This document shows positions 43,501 through 51,715 of a DNA stretch of 64,000 bases, in pieces (position 1 is the stretch's first letter; each line of letters starts with the position of its first letter). A model generated the notes under the pieces. The model had not been told where the DNA came from, made no database searches, and worked only from the letters and a program-made list of their open reading frames with translations. Source of the stretch: Antarcticimicrobium sediminis (GTDB lineage Bacteria > Pseudomonadota > Alphaproteobacteria > Rhodobacterales > Rhodobacteraceae); contig NZ_SMFP01000004.1 in the NCBI RefSeq assembly GCF_004348975.1, positions 248,001 to 312,000 on the forward strand. Direction: 5' to 3'. The position numbers and the translations under genes were made by a program.

Positions 43501-45373
43501 GATTGACGCCACCACGGTCACGATCCGGGCGCGTCCGGTGGCGGATGCCGGCGGCAACCGCGATGTCTGTTCCGGCGAACCGGTGCTGTTCGATGCCTCT
43601 GACAGCGCTGATCCCGATGGTGGATTGTTGCTGTATTCTTGGGAATTCGGGGATGGCAGCACATCGGATCTGATCAACCCGACCAAGACCTATGAACGGC
43701 CGGGGGTGTATCCGGTGACCTTGCAGGTGCGCAACGAGACCGGGACCGAATACGGCACCAGCATGGACCGGATCGCGGCACTGGTGCGCGAAGGGCCGAT
43801 CGCGGATGCGGGCGCCGACATGCAGGTCTGCGCCAATGCCAAAGTGCGGTTTGACGGCACCGGTTCGAGCGATGCGGACGGGGCGGTGAATGCCTTTAGC
43901 TGGACCTTTGGCGATGGCGGCACCGGCAGCGGCGACACGCCAGAGCATATCTTTACCCGTCCGGGCAGCTATACCGTGACGCTGACCATCACCGGCGAGG
44001 CGCGCGGTGCCTGCAGCCCCCTGGATACCGACACGACCCTTGTCGAGGTGGTTCCGGCACCTGAACTGCGGATCCGGGGCCCCGAGCGGGCGGCGGTGGG
44101 GGCGGCGGTGACGCTCAAGGCGCATGTTGGTGCGGCGGGTGGCGAAACGCCGAAAAACTTCCGTTGGACGTTCGGAGATGGCAGCACGGCCGAGGGGGCC
44201 GAGATCAGCCATGTCTGGGCCGAGCCGGGCCGCTATAGCGTGACCTTGCGCGCCGATCTGCGCGACGGCAGCGCGGGCTGTGGCGCGCTTGAGATGGTGC
44301 AGTGGGTGGTGGTCAATGCTGCCCCGGCACCGCTGATCGACGGCCCGGACATGCTTGCGGTCGGGCAGGAGGCCAGGTTCGACGCCAGCCTGTCGGCGGA
44401 CAGCGATGGGGCGATCCTGTCCTATGAATGGGCGTTCGGCGATGGCGGTACCGCCAGCGGCGTGCGCACGGCCCATAGTTTCGACGCCCCCGGCACCTAC
44501 GATCTGCGGCTGACGGTGCGCGACGATGCCGGTGTCAGCAACAGCAGCGTGACCGCTTTGAAACAGGTCGTTGTGCGGCCAGTGCCGGTGGCCAATCTGA
44601 ACGCGCCGCCGCCGGTCTGCCCGGCAGAACCCGTGATCTGGCAGGTCGATGCCGAACCTCAGACGCAGGTGCGTTGGGTGTTCGGCGATGGCCGCGCGGC
44701 CGAGGGGGCCGAGGTGCGACACATGTTCGACCGCCCCGGGTTGTTCCCGGTGCAGGTCTCGCTGGATGATGGCGCCGGGCTTTTGAGCAGTCGCAGCAGC
44801 GAAGAGGTTTATGCCCGCGTCAATGCCGCGCCCTCGGCGCTGGCGGGGCCGGACCGGGTGGTCTGCCCGGGTGAGCCGGTGATGTTCGATGCCGGGCCCT
44901 CGACCGATCTGGACGGGCGGCTTGTCGGCTATCAATGGGTGTTCAGCGATGGGGTGACACTGGACGGGGCACAGGTGGAGCGGAGCTTTGACAGCCCCGG
45001 TGCGCTGGAGGTGCGGCTGACCGTGCGCGATGACAGCGGCGCCGCCGCCTGCGACACCGGCAGCGATACCGCCCGCGTTCTAGTCAATGCTCCGCCGATG
45101 GTTGATGCCGGCCCGGATCGCACGGTGCCGGTGGGGGCGGCCCATGATGTGGTGCGCTTTGACGCCAGCGACACCCGTGATCCTGACGGTCAGGGCGTGC
45201 GGGTCGGCTGGCAGTTCGGCGACGGGGCCGGGGCCTCGGGTGCGGTGGCGCGGCACGGCTATGGCGCGCCGGGCGACTATACCGTGACGGTCGAGGCCCG
45301 CGATACCACCGGGCTTGTCTGTGGGGTGGCGCGTGACACGGCGGTGATCACGGCACGGCCGCGCGGCGAGTAG
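40514..45373 (+). CDS. Giant PKD-repeat exported protein (15 PKD domains)
   Basis: Exported protein of 1619 residues. Signal peptide (WTEALLGLALLAEAGMAQAQA), an N-terminal domain of about 290 residues with no recognised family (EGLLVVYGRRAASREGDVDH, LADLGLRSSGQDFW-type repeats), then from about residue 315 fifteen PKD domains of 80-90 residues. Each shows a variant of DxxGSxDxDG...YxWxFGDG...HxYxxPGxYxVxLxVxDD; repeats 6, 7, 8 and 14 have altered GDG loops. No anchor or sorting motif is seen at the C-terminus (VITARPRGE). GGAGGA precedes the ATG. The cyclase gene starts 5 bases after its stop. PKD domains commonly mediate protein or glycan contacts. Confidence 0.88.
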   Translation: MRIARMWTEALLGLALLAEAGMAQAQATGAQEGLLVVYGRRAASREGDVDHREQIFFSLPADLRERVYLRLYDPETGGAGDFTYGGSADSETTFRLFGGAGAFTAATRPEPVAEGARAPRQTFVPVSGPGELLKQQSWRNERETDGRWVTLAAVRARQGEVVDERAYFRLDVQGSEGNDGNSYSLGVSLARDRARPPEGLEMFAYRPTVRWAAANPATWVRFTGPGAGALTVQSFDGANADLALVTDFADLGLRSSGQDFWTSDSAETGDRNLAVSLKGGFETPNDVTMAVFDAEGNPLPLQMPPLRAPDPARPRLQATARPLADCRSVAFDASGSVAGGPLSHLWTFGDGNSAQEPVIAYRYDAPGHYTARLEGVEAGTRPGRGAALELPVHVRDAPVAVPGPDIMVAPGEPVAFDGSGSRPSDSPITRYNWRFGDGAVAEGARASHAYATPGQYRAVLRVEDGVAHPCNFGIETRRVVVNFPPVAEAGTDQQAVVGQPVILSAGASYDIDGQLDSYVWEMGDGTVLDGETVTHTFTGSGSYSVMLRVTDDSGVVNGSAQDRMTVVVNAPPEPRFAIPDRPVAVSELAVLDGSASSDGDGQILSYIWDFGDGATGEGQVVNYAWTKPGAFDVTLTVIDDSGTASALQSVSQVVRVDAAPLAEAGPDQFVTASVVRFDGGGSTDSDGSVTRWDWDFGDGASASGQQVEHAYERPGSYEVALVVRDDSGAPLNLDRDTLRVVVNATPIADAGPPQVVAPGEEVVLSGRASLDPDGAIAGYDWRFPDGSEQQGARVAHVFDAPGLYRVGLTVSDGFPGGAAQDDSEVLITVNAAPVAVAGPDLLIAPGDSVLFDAGQSYDEDGQLAGYRWEFDDLGSPLDAPTVERAYVTPGVWSAQLIVTDDSGVANGTAQDDVTIRVNNAPQAEAGPTVESERLYVVFDGTGSSDADGDALIYRWDFGDNSSPGFGAQVTHVYADPGVYPVTLQVDDGTGLANARSIDATTVTIRARPVADAGGNRDVCSGEPVLFDASDSADPDGGLLLYSWEFGDGSTSDLINPTKTYERPGVYPVTLQVRNETGTEYGTSMDRIAALVREGPIADAGADMQVCANAKVRFDGTGSSDADGAVNAFSWTFGDGGTGSGDTPEHIFTRPGSYTVTLTITGEARGACSPLDTDTTLVEVVPAPELRIRGPERAAVGAAVTLKAHVGAAGGETPKNFRWTFGDGSTAEGAEISHVWAEPGRYSVTLRADLRDGSAGCGALEMVQWVVVNAAPAPLIDGPDMLAVGQEARFDASLSADSDGAILSYEWAFGDGGTASGVRTAHSFDAPGTYDLRLTVRDDAGVSNSSVTALKQVVVRPVPVANLNAPPPVCPAEPVIWQVDAEPQTQVRWVFGDGRAAEGAEVRHMFDRPGLFPVQVSLDDGAGLLSSRSSEEVYARVNAAPSALAGPDRVVCPGEPVMFDAGPSTDLDGRLVGYQWVFSDGVTLDGAQVERSFDSPGALEVRLTVRDDSGAAACDTGSDTARVLVNAPPMVDAGPDRTVPVGAAHDVVRFDASDTRDPDGQGVRVGWQFGDGAGASGAVARHGYGAPGDYTVTVEARDTTGLVCGVARDTAVITARPRGE

Positions 45374-45378
45374 CGCCG

Positions 45379-47091
45379 ATGCGGTTTCCGCTGCGTCTCA
45401 AGTTCTTTGCCTTTGCGGCCTTGCTGGCGGTGGTGCCGCTGGTGATGGTCGGGCAGAACCTGACGCGGCTGACCCGCGACGAGCTGAAAAGCGCCGCGAA
45501 CGAGGATCTGACCACGGTCGCCAGCGGCCTGCGCGAGGCGTTTGACAACACCTTCGAGGGGCGGTGGCTGACACCGTTGACGGTGATCCGCAATGGCATC
45601 GACAGTGCCGATCTGGGGGTGGCGCAAAAGGTGTCTCTGCTGACGCTGGGGCTGGAGGAGCTGCCGCAGGTGGTGGCGGTGCAACTGTCCGTGCAGGGAT
45701 CTGACCTGCCGATTCTGGTCACCAACGAGGGGTTCGCGGGCAAGCTGGCGGCGGCGGGGCTGGACCCGGTGAAAACACTGTCCACGCCGGCCGATCTGAT
45801 CAAGGCGATCGCGGCGACCGGCCAGTACGGGCGGCCCGTGGTGGGGCGGTTGGAGGCGACCGGGGACTGGATCGCCACGCTGGCGCTGCCGCTGAACACC
45901 ACGATCGCCGGGCGACAGGTCACCATGGCGGCCAAGATCGACCTGTCGGCACTGGGTGAGATGGTGCGCCATCATCCCTTTGCGCAACGCGGCGAGATCA
46001 CCGTAGTCGATCAGGCCGGGCGGCGGGCGCTGGGCGCGGGGCAGGATCTGTTGAACGACCGCCAGATCGTCGCCTCGGCGCTGCCCTTGATCGTCGCCGG
46101 CGCCCGGGCCGATGCGCTGGAGCCTTATGTGCGCCCAGACGGCACCGCGATGCTGGGGGCTTATGCCTTTCCCGACTGGTTCCCATGGGCGGTGATCACC
46201 GAGTTGAGCGAGGACAGCGCCTATGCGGTGGTCAATGCGATTACCCGGCAGATCCTGATCGTCGGTCTGGTGGGGTTCGTGATCGCGGGGATCGGGGCGC
46301 TGATCTTCGCCCGCCAGTTGACCCGCCCGATCCTCAAGATCGGGGCGGTGGCCGAACGTGTTGGGGAGGGGGATTTCGCCGCACGGGTCGAAGGGGTGCG
46401 CGCGCGCGACGAGATCGGCGACCTTGCCGAGCGGTTCAACCGTATGATCGGCGAATTGGGCGAGCGGTTGGAACTGATGAAATTCGTCTCGCGCGGGACC
46501 GTTTCGGCGATCCAGAGCGCACAGGAAAAAGGCATGCACCGCGGCGGCGAGCGGCGGCGTGTTTCGGTGATCTTCACCGATATCCGCGGCTATACCGAGT
46601 TTTCCGAGCGGGTCTCGCCCGAGGTGGTGATCGAGGCGCTGAACAGCTATTTCGACGTGCAGACCCGGATCGTAGAACGTTTTGGCGGTGATGTGGACAA
46701 GTTCGTCGGCGATGCGCTGGTCGCGGTGTTCGAGGGCGACGGGATGGAGCAGCGCGCGGTGGGCTGCGCGGTGGAAATCACGGCGGCGATGGCGCGGCTG
46801 CTGGAGGAGTATCCCGACTATAATCTGCATGTGGGCATCGGGGTCGCCTCGGGCGAGGTGGTGATGGGCGCAATGGGGGCGAAAGACCGGATGGATTTCA
46901 CGGTGTTGGGCTCGACCGTGAACCTCTCCGCGCGGCTGTGTTCCAAGGCGCGGCCGGGGCAGGTTCTGGTCGATCAGGCCACGCGGGACGCCGCCCGCAT
47001 GCTGGAGGGGATCACGTTCGAGGATCTGGAGCCGATCCCGCTCAAGGGCTATGCCGAGCCGGTTGCGGCGTTTGCACCGCATCCGGCATAG
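45379..47091 (+). CDS. Membrane adenylate cyclase (class III) with sensor and HAMP domains
   Basis: Inner-membrane receptor cyclase making cAMP, 570 residues. Helix 1 (about 8-26), a periplasmic sensor of about 260 residues (Cache-like), helix 2 (292-312), HAMP (about 313-365), then a class III catalytic domain. Metal-binding Asp401 (VIFTDIRGYTEF) and Asp445 (DKFVGDALVAVF), adenine-selecting Lys441 and Thr508, and transition-state Asn515 and Arg519 (GSTVNLSARL) are all present, so it should be active on ATP. It ends the operon with the LysM/FecR-like and PKD proteins, which may present its signal. Confidence 0.92.
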   Translation: MRFPLRLKFFAFAALLAVVPLVMVGQNLTRLTRDELKSAANEDLTTVASGLREAFDNTFEGRWLTPLTVIRNGIDSADLGVAQKVSLLTLGLEELPQVVAVQLSVQGSDLPILVTNEGFAGKLAAAGLDPVKTLSTPADLIKAIAATGQYGRPVVGRLEATGDWIATLALPLNTTIAGRQVTMAAKIDLSALGEMVRHHPFAQRGEITVVDQAGRRALGAGQDLLNDRQIVASALPLIVAGARADALEPYVRPDGTAMLGAYAFPDWFPWAVITELSEDSAYAVVNAITRQILIVGLVGFVIAGIGALIFARQLTRPILKIGAVAERVGEGDFAARVEGVRARDEIGDLAERFNRMIGELGERLELMKFVSRGTVSAIQSAQEKGMHRGGERRRVSVIFTDIRGYTEFSERVSPEVVIEALNSYFDVQTRIVERFGGDVDKFVGDALVAVFEGDGMEQRAVGCAVEITAAMARLLEEYPDYNLHVGIGVASGEVVMGAMGAKDRMDFTVLGSTVNLSARLCSKARPGQVLVDQATRDAARMLEGITFEDLEPIPLKGYAEPVAAFAPHPA

Positions 47092-47143
47092 GGCGGGGGC
47101 GCTGATGGAACAGGGCGCTGATCCGGGGTCTGCGTGCCCCTGC

Positions 47144-47533
47144 TCAGACCGCGAATTCCACCCAGGCCCAGGCCATCGCAACATAGGTCAACTGGTGCAT
47201 CGCCTGATCTGCCCCGGTGGCGCGCCAGAAGGCAGGTTTGAACGGATCAAGCGCCTTGCGATTGCAAAGCTGCCCCTTCCAGTAGTCGATGTGGAAATGC
47301 AGCAGCCATTCCACCGCCACCAGCGCCAGGATGAAAAGCAGCGGCGCCCCGACAAGAAGGAAGACGATGATCGAGCCCAGGACATGGACCCCGGCATGTT
47401 GGGCGCGCCCCAGATGCCAATAGCTTCCGCGCCCCGACAGCATGCGCGGGGTTTGAAGATAGAAGTCTGCGAACATGTGCTTGATCTGCAAAAGGCAGAA
47501 CAAGATCAGAAGTGTGCCAATGGTACCGGTCAA
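47144..47533 (-). CDS. DUF3307 family membrane protein
   Basis: Small inner-membrane protein of 129 residues with about three hydrophobic segments: TIGTLLILFCLLQIKHMFAD, HVLGSIIVFLLVGAPLLFIL and the C-terminal YVAMAWAWVEFAV. The conserved pattern HFHIDYWKGQL and HQLTY are typical of DUF3307. The start appears to be TTG at 47533, with GGGGGAA upstream. It lies between the adenylate cyclase and the ABC-like cyclic-nucleotide-binding protein but on the opposite strand. Function unknown. Confidence 0.8.
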   Translation of the reverse strand: MTGTIGTLLILFCLLQIKHMFADFYLQTPRMLSGRGSYWHLGRAQHAGVHVLGSIIVFLLVGAPLLFILALVAVEWLLHFHIDYWKGQLCNRKALDPFKPAFWRATGADQAMHQLTYVAMAWAWVEFAV

Positions 47534-47592
47534 GGGCGGTTCCCCCAGTTGGGTTCTAAAGAAAGCTTAGGGGTTTCATCGCGCGCCTGCAA

Positions 47593-50500
47593 TTGCCCGT
47601 ATCAAAGTGGCACCTACGGGTGGCTTGTCACATATGGCGATGCCTCCTATCGTGGCGCATCGGTCACTGTTCGACACCTCTTTGCCGTGGGATCATTGCT
47701 ATAGAACCTTCTCTATTCGGCTTTATCTGGAAGTATTCCAAGCGCGACCAGCTTATCCTGTTGCTGGTCACCTCGACGCTGTTCCCGATGCTGTACCTGA
47801 CGCTGGAACTGCCCAAGCGGATCATCAACGACGCGATCGGGTCGGAAACCTCGACCATCACCTACTATGGGTTTGCCTTCGAGCAGGTCACCTTCCTTGG
47901 CATCCTCTGCATCGCTTTCCTGCTGTCGGTTCTGGCGCATGGGCTGCTGAAGATGCGGATCAACACGATGAAAGGGGTGCTGTCCGAGCGGATGCTGCGG
48001 CGCTTCCGCTATCAGCTTATCGCGCGCATCCTGCGCTTTCCGCAGCCCTATTTCGAACGCGTCAGCCAGGGCGAACTGGTGTCGATGGTGACCGCCGAAA
48101 GCGAGCCGATGGGCGGGCTCATGGGCGATGCGATCAGCCAGCCGGTGCTGCAGGCGGGGCAGATGATCACCATCCTGGGGTTCCTGTTCCTGCAAAGTGT
48201 CTGGTTCGGGCTGGCTGCGGTGGCGCTGATCCCGTTGCAGGGCTGGCTGATCCCGAAACTGCAACGCCAGATCAACCAGTTGAACAAGAAGCGCATTCAA
48301 GAGGTGCGCATTCTGGCCGCCGCCATCGGGGAAAGCGCGGCGGGGGCCAGTGCGCTGCGCCTCAATGGCGGCTGGCGCTATCGCATGGCGGTGATCACGG
48401 CGCAATTGGGTCGGTTGTTCGATATCCGCTTCGAGATTTACCAGAAGAAATTCTTCATGAAGTTTCTCAACAACTTCATCGGCCAGCTGACGCCGTTCTT
48501 CTTCTTTTCCATCGGTGGCTATCTGGTGTTGCAAGGCGCGGTGTCGCTGGGGGCGCTGGTGGCGGCGCTGGCGGCGTACAAGGATCTCAGCTCGCCGTGG
48601 AAAGAGCTGTTGACCTATTACAACCAGACGCAGGACATGGCGCTGCGCTGGGACGTGATCACCGAACGCTTTGCGCCGCAGGGCATGGTTGACGAGAGCC
48701 TGTTTTCCGGTGAACCGGAAGCGATCCCGTCGCTGACCGGCGATATCGTGCTGGATGGGGTGACGGTGCGTGACGCCGATGACAATCTGGTGTTGGAGGA
48801 TCTGAATGCCACGCTGCCCGGTGGCAAGGTGATCGGGATCGCCGCCCCCAGCGAGGAAGACCGCCGCGCCCTGTCGGAATTGCTGACGCGGGAGCTGTTG
48901 CCCAGTACGGGGCGGCTGCGGATCGGCGGGCATGAGCTGTCAGGGCTGCATCAAGCGGTGATCGCGGAGCGGATCGGGCATGCCTCGTCGCGCCCGGTGC
49001 TGTTTCAGGGCAGCTTTGGCGACAATGTGATGATGCCGCTGCGGATGCGCCCGCAATCGGCCGGCAGTGACGAGGCGCAATACGCCGAGGCGCAGCGCGC
49101 CGGCAACAGCGCCGACCCCGAGGACGCCGAATGGCTTGATCCTAAACTGGCCGGGCTGGAGGATTCGCAGGCGCTGCGCAACTGGTGGCTGAAACTTGTG
49201 CAGGGCATGGGCTCGGGCACGGCGCTGTTCCAGCGCGGGCTGGACCAGCGGTTTGATGCGGGTGATCATGCGGAGCTGGCGGAGAAACTGGTCGAGCTGC
49301 GCCCCCGGGTGCAGCAGGCGGTGACCGATGCGGGGCTGCGCGCCTATGCGTACTTTTGCCTGCCGGATCGGTACAACCCGGCGCTGCCGGTGGGGGAGAA
49401 CCTGCTGTTTGCCACGCCGCGCCAGCCGATCACCCGCGAATTGCTGGCCGGACGGTCCGATTTCATGGCGCAGATGCGCAGCTTGGGGCTGGGCGAAACC
49501 CTGTTGGACCTGACCCGCGACGTGATCGACATGCTGCGCCAGATCTTTGGTCTGGACGGCACCGATCATCCGTTGTTTCGCAAGTTGGGGATTGACGCCA
49601 AGACCTATGAAACGGCCGTGGATCTGGTGGAAAAGACCCGCGGCGGCGGCACCGGGGCGTTGAGCGGTGAAGATATGGCGCTGTTGTTCACGGTGCCGTT
49701 TCGGATCTCGGCCGAACAGATCGGTCCGGCCTTTTCCGACGATCTGAAGGCGCGGATTCTGGAACTGCGCGCAGGCCATGCGCATGAACTGCAAGACAGC
49801 CTTGGGGATCTGTTCGCGCCGCTCGACAGGACGGCCTTTGCGCCGGGGCTGACGGTGTTGGAGAACGCGCTGTTTGGCAAGATTTCCGAGGCGGCGGGCA
49901 GCAAGGCGGATGAGCTGCGCAAGGTGGTGGCCGGGGTGTTGGCCGAGGGCGGCGCGCAGGATCTGGTGATCGAGCTGATCTTTGACGTGCCGATCGCGCT
50001 GGGTGGGCAGAACCTGCCGGCGATCTTTGCCGAGCCACTGGCGTTCAGCCGGGCCACGATCAAGCGGCCCGATATCCTGATTCTGGATCAGGCATTGGTC
50101 AGCTATGACATGCAAACCCAGGTGGCGGTGTTCCGCAATCTGCGCAAGCTGCTGCCGGAGACGACACTGATCTATATCAACGAGAGCTTTGAAAACGAGT
50201 CGGTCTTTGATCTGTTTCTGGAGCTGCGCCAAGGTCGGTTGGTCAGCGAGGAGGCCGGTGCGGACGGAGAGGCGGACAGCGGCGCGCGCGCCGATCTGGC
50301 GCGCAAGCTGCGCGCACTGGAAACCACGCCGCTGTTTTCCGGGCTCAACCGCAAGCAGTTGCGGCTGCTGGCCTTCGGCGCGCGCTGGTATCAGGCCCCC
50401 AAGGGTGAGGTCATATTCCTGAAGGGCGACCAGCCCCGGGACGGCGCCTATATGGTGATCGAGGGCGAGGCGGGGCTGTATCTGCCCAAGGACGGCGAGG

Positions 50501-50709
50501 CAGATCAACGGATCGCCAAGGTCGGGCCGGGAACGCTGGTGGGGGAACTGGGGTTGATCCGCAAGGTTCCGCGCGCGCTGAGCATGGTGGCGGAAACCGA
50601 CCTGACCTGTCTGCGGATCGGCGAGGAGGAGTTTCTGGCGGTGGTCGAGAACGACGCGGCGACCGCCTTCAAGCTGTTGCAGGTGGTGGCGGGGTACGTT
50701 TCAAATTGA
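47593..50709 (+). CDS. ABC-exporter-like protein with degenerate ATPase domain and cyclic-nucleotide-binding domain
   Basis: Membrane protein of at least about 1000 residues. An ABC-exporter membrane domain (five to six helices from LILLLVTSTLFPMLYLTLEL to LGALVAALAAYKDLS) is followed by a nucleotide-binding-domain-like part. The Walker A site reads GIAAPSEEDRRAL (no GKS/T), the signature ALGGQNLP, and Walker B LILDQ (Glu replaced by Gln). About 280 extra residues separate them. The C-terminal domain (50326-50700) is a cNMP-binding fold with the cassette GELGLIRKVPRAL keeping Glu and Arg. The start is uncertain: homology should begin near 47701, where the codon is ATA; only TTG 47593 or GTG 47620 are ordinary in-frame starts upstream. 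Confidence 0.85.
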   Translation: MPVSKWHLRVACHIWRCLLSWRIGHCSTPLCRGIIAIEPSLFGFIWKYSKRDQLILLLVTSTLFPMLYLTLELPKRIINDAIGSETSTITYYGFAFEQVTFLGILCIAFLLSVLAHGLLKMRINTMKGVLSERMLRRFRYQLIARILRFPQPYFERVSQGELVSMVTAESEPMGGLMGDAISQPVLQAGQMITILGFLFLQSVWFGLAAVALIPLQGWLIPKLQRQINQLNKKRIQEVRILAAAIGESAAGASALRLNGGWRYRMAVITAQLGRLFDIRFEIYQKKFFMKFLNNFIGQLTPFFFFSIGGYLVLQGAVSLGALVAALAAYKDLSSPWKELLTYYNQTQDMALRWDVITERFAPQGMVDESLFSGEPEAIPSLTGDIVLDGVTVRDADDNLVLEDLNATLPGGKVIGIAAPSEEDRRALSELLTRELLPSTGRLRIGGHELSGLHQAVIAERIGHASSRPVLFQGSFGDNVMMPLRMRPQSAGSDEAQYAEAQRAGNSADPEDAEWLDPKLAGLEDSQALRNWWLKLVQGMGSGTALFQRGLDQRFDAGDHAELAEKLVELRPRVQQAVTDAGLRAYAYFCLPDRYNPALPVGENLLFATPRQPITRELLAGRSDFMAQMRSLGLGETLLDLTRDVIDMLRQIFGLDGTDHPLFRKLGIDAKTYETAVDLVEKTRGGGTGALSGEDMALLFTVPFRISAEQIGPAFSDDLKARILELRAGHAHELQDSLGDLFAPLDRTAFAPGLTVLENALFGKISEAAGSKADELRKVVAGVLAEGGAQDLVIELIFDVPIALGGQNLPAIFAEPLAFSRATIKRPDILILDQALVSYDMQTQVAVFRNLRKLLPETTLIYINESFENESVFDLFLELRQGRLVSEEAGADGEADSGARADLARKLRALETTPLFSGLNRKQLRLLAFGARWYQAPKGEVIFLKGDQPRDGAYMVIEGEAGLYLPKDGEADQRIAKVGPGTLVGELGLIRKVPRALSMVAETDLTCLRIGEEEFLAVVENDAATAFKLLQVVAGYVSN

Positions 50710-50767
50710 TGCGGTGCGATGCTGCGCCGGTTGTGTCCCGAAATGGCAGCGCCTATGGCACTGCCAT

Positions 50768-50801
50768 GCCTCCGGCGGGAGTATTTTTGCCAGAAAAAGA
50801 G
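50768..50801 (+). repeat. Recurring intergenic element, copy 3
   Basis: Begins GCCTCCGGCGGGAGTATTTT, then TGCCAGAAAAAGAG, closely matching copies at 4675-4707 and 13326-13359. An imperfect hairpin GGCAGCGCC TAT GGCACTGCC (50745-50765) directly precedes it. It lies after the stop of the ABC-like gene and before the FAH-family gene. Confidence 0.6.
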
Positions 50802-50845
50802 CGGCGCGCGCTGTTGGGCCGAGGATTGGATACAGGGAGAGTGGA

Positions 50846-51694
50846 ATGAAGCTGGTGCGGTACTATGAGGGCACGGAGATCTGTCCCGGGCTGTTGGATG
50901 GCGCGGGGCAGCTGCGGTCGCTGTCCGGTGAGGTTGTCGATATCACCGGCGCCGCGTTGGATGCGGCGACGTTGGCGCGGCTGGCGGCGATTGACCCGGA
51001 ACAGCTGCCGTTGGTGGCGGGCACGCCGCGTCTGGCACCCTGCGTCGGCGGTGTGGGCAAGTTCATGTGCATCGGGCTGAATTACTCCGATCATGCGGAA
51101 GAGGCGGGGATGGCGCTGCCTGAACATCCGATCCTGTTCATGAAGGCGACCTCGGCCATTGCGGGGCCGGACGACGATATCGTGATCCCGCGCGCCGCAC
51201 AGTCGGTTGATTGGGAGGTGGAGCTGGGCGTGGTGATCGGCCGGGCGGCAAAATATGTGTCGGAGGCCGAGGCGCTGGACCATGTGGCTGGCTATTGCGT
51301 GATCAACGACGTGTCTGAACGCGATTACCAGACCAAGCTGTCGGGGCAGTGGACCAAGGGCAAATCCTGTGACAGCTTTGGGCCGTTGGGGCCCTGGCTG
51401 GTGACCCGCGACGAGGTCTCCGATCCGCAGGCTTTGGAGTTGACGCTGGACGTGAACGGGCAGCGGATGCAGGCGGGCAGCACCGCGACGATGGTGTTTT
51501 CCGTGGCACAGATCATATCGCATCTGTCGCAGATGATGACATTGCATCCCGGCGATGTGATTGCGACCGGCACCCCGCCGGGCGTCGGGATGGGGATGAA
51601 GCCGCAGCCGGTCTACCTGAAGCCGGGCGATCAGGTGCGGGCCGAGATTGCCGGGCTGGGCGTTCAGAGCCAGAACGTGCGCGCCGACAGCTGA
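50846..51694 (+). CDS. Fumarylacetoacetate hydrolase family protein
   Basis: Cytosolic metal-dependent C-C hydrolase or lyase of 282 residues. The FAH core shows MCIGLNYSDHAEEAGM, FMKATSAIAGPDDDIVIP, metal-ligand Glu residues in DWEVELGVVIG, Asp in NDVSERDYQ, and DVIATGTPPGVGMGMKP. This subfamily includes ureidoglycolate lyase-like and 2,4-diketo-3-deoxy sugar acid hydrolases. A sugar-acid dehydratase and an alcohol dehydrogenase nearby favour the second, but that is inference. ATG 50846 follows GGGAGAGTGG. It converges on the ArsR-type gene. Confidence 0.9.
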   Translation: MKLVRYYEGTEICPGLLDGAGQLRSLSGEVVDITGAALDAATLARLAAIDPEQLPLVAGTPRLAPCVGGVGKFMCIGLNYSDHAEEAGMALPEHPILFMKATSAIAGPDDDIVIPRAAQSVDWEVELGVVIGRAAKYVSEAEALDHVAGYCVINDVSERDYQTKLSGQWTKGKSCDSFGPLGPWLVTRDEVSDPQALELTLDVNGQRMQAGSTATMVFSVAQIISHLSQMMTLHPGDVIATGTPPGVGMGMKPQPVYLKPGDQVRAEIAGLGVQSQNVRADS

Positions 51695-51715
51695 GCGGCG
51701 CGCGGGGCGGTCCGG

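Noticed and set aside
40781-44935. A 1384-codon open frame on the minus strand opposite the PKD gene
   Set aside because: It is a by-product of high GC and repeated codon patterns in the PKD repeats. It has no start signal, no family motif and His/Arg/Gly-rich composition typical of antisense frames.
41470-45360. Repeated DNA in the PKD gene as a possible CRISPR or satellite
   Set aside because: The repeats are protein-level, of 240-270 bases with divergent codons, and lie in one intact reading frame. There are no short identical repeats with spacers.
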